This document shows, piece by piece, positions 19,387-19,548 of a DNA stretch of 19,548 bases. Positions within the stretch are counted from its first letter, which is position 1, and the number at the start of each line of letters is the position of its first letter. This stretch comes from Clostridiales bacterium (GTDB lineage: Bacteria > Bacillota > Clostridia > Christensenellales > Aristaeellaceae). Location: NCBI GenBank assembly GCA_004555535.1, contig SFHU01000046.1, positions 1 to 19,548 of the forward strand, given 5' to 3'. The position numbers were made by a program, and so were the translations under genes. The notes below the pieces were generated by a model. That model saw nothing but the letters and a program-made list of their open reading frames with translations. It did no database searches and was not told the origin of the DNA.

Positions 19387-19548
19387 TACCTCCTCAAGGG
19401 GTTTGATTTTCTGCCGGCGGCACGCCGGTTTGCTTCAGATTGGTTGAAATGGTGGGAATTGGGTCGCTTTTTGGCAGACTCAAACAAGACCTTATAATTC
19501 CAAGAAATTTGGAAATTTAAAGTTTTTCTTTTTCAATTTTTTGAGTGT
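19387..19548 (-). promoter_or_regulatory. AT-rich upstream region of the GH2/transporter operon
   Basis: After the GC-rich coding DNA the last ~60 nt become strongly AT-rich, as in a promoter region. On the minus strand TATAAG (19491-19496) is a plausible -10 box, but no good -35 lies 16-18 nt upstream. Instead an inverted repeat TTCCAA-N5-TTGGAA (19498-19514) covers that position. This suggests activator-dependent or repressor-controlled transcription, perhaps by a sugar-responsive regulator encoded beyond the right edge. A GCCGGCGGCACGCCGGT hairpin lies in the leader near 19413-19430. No gene is visible in these 162 nt. Confidence 0.4.

Noticed and set aside
15772..19497. A 1241-codon open frame on the plus strand opposite the GH2, binding-protein and permease genes
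   Set aside because: It is an antisense shadow in GC-rich DNA. The minus strand has recognised domains, active-site motifs and ribosome binding sites across the whole stretch, whereas this frame is a low-complexity His/Val/Arg/Asp-rich translation without a recognisable domain.
1..19548. CRISPR array, prophage, IS element, tRNA or rRNA genes
   Set aside because: No regularly spaced direct repeats, transposase or phage motifs, or tRNA/rRNA sequences were recognised by reading both strands.

Overview
This 19.5-kb window is GC-rich bacterial DNA with strong AGGAGG-type ribosome binding sites and consensus sigma-A promoters with 17-bp spacers. It carries a T-box leader, a ZTP riboswitch and a TxpA/holin-like type I toxin locus. 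Together these point to a Gram-positive-type anaerobe, most likely a high-GC gut member of the Clostridia (Bacillota). The order within that class is a guess only. No phage, IS transposase, CRISPR array, tRNA or rRNA was seen.

Layout. (1) Positions 1-1669, minus strand: serine biosynthesis, serC followed by serA, which is cut by the left edge. (2) Positions 1753-4529, plus strand: an SDR oxidoreductase, then a ZTP (pfl) riboswitch with an overlapping intrinsic terminator controlling fhs (formate-tetrahydrofolate ligase). Serine and formate both feed the one-carbon pool, so the left third has a one-carbon theme. (3) Positions 4530-7121: a GC-rich double-hairpin repeat, an unrecognised 157-aa protein, a single-domain rhodanese, and a TetR regulator with a seven-helix membrane protein. 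A palindrome with the same half-sites (ATGAAC-N3-GTTCAT) lies in front of each of the last two. (4) Positions 7125-10921, minus strand: leuC-leuD-leuB plus a second TetR-type regulator, preceded by a complete T-box leader and promoter, so leucine synthesis should respond to uncharged tRNA-Leu. (5) Positions 10966-11275: a compact convergent locus absent from long-ORF gene calls. It has a 26-codon hydrophobic peptide gene with a sequestered ribosome binding site, a shared bidirectional terminator, and an opposing consensus promoter for an antisense RNA. This is the best candidate for an undescribed system. (6) Positions 11312-13499, minus strand: galM, an RsmB/NOP-type RNA m5C methyltransferase and a truncated GNAT fragment. 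(7) Positions 13570-13884: a structured intergenic stretch with a probably frameshifted mini membrane protein. (8) Positions 13909-19380, minus strand: a glycan-use operon with a GH2 glycosidase, a sugar-binding protein and two permeases.

How the genes fit together. The binding protein and permeases probably import an oligosaccharide, the signal-less GH2 enzyme cleaves it in the cytoplasm, and galM interconverts the anomers of the released sugar. No ATPase subunit is present, so a shared MsmK-type ATPase encoded elsewhere is expected. The biosynthetic genes carry textbook RNA regulation; the TetR/membrane-protein pair and the toxin locus are the accessory parts.
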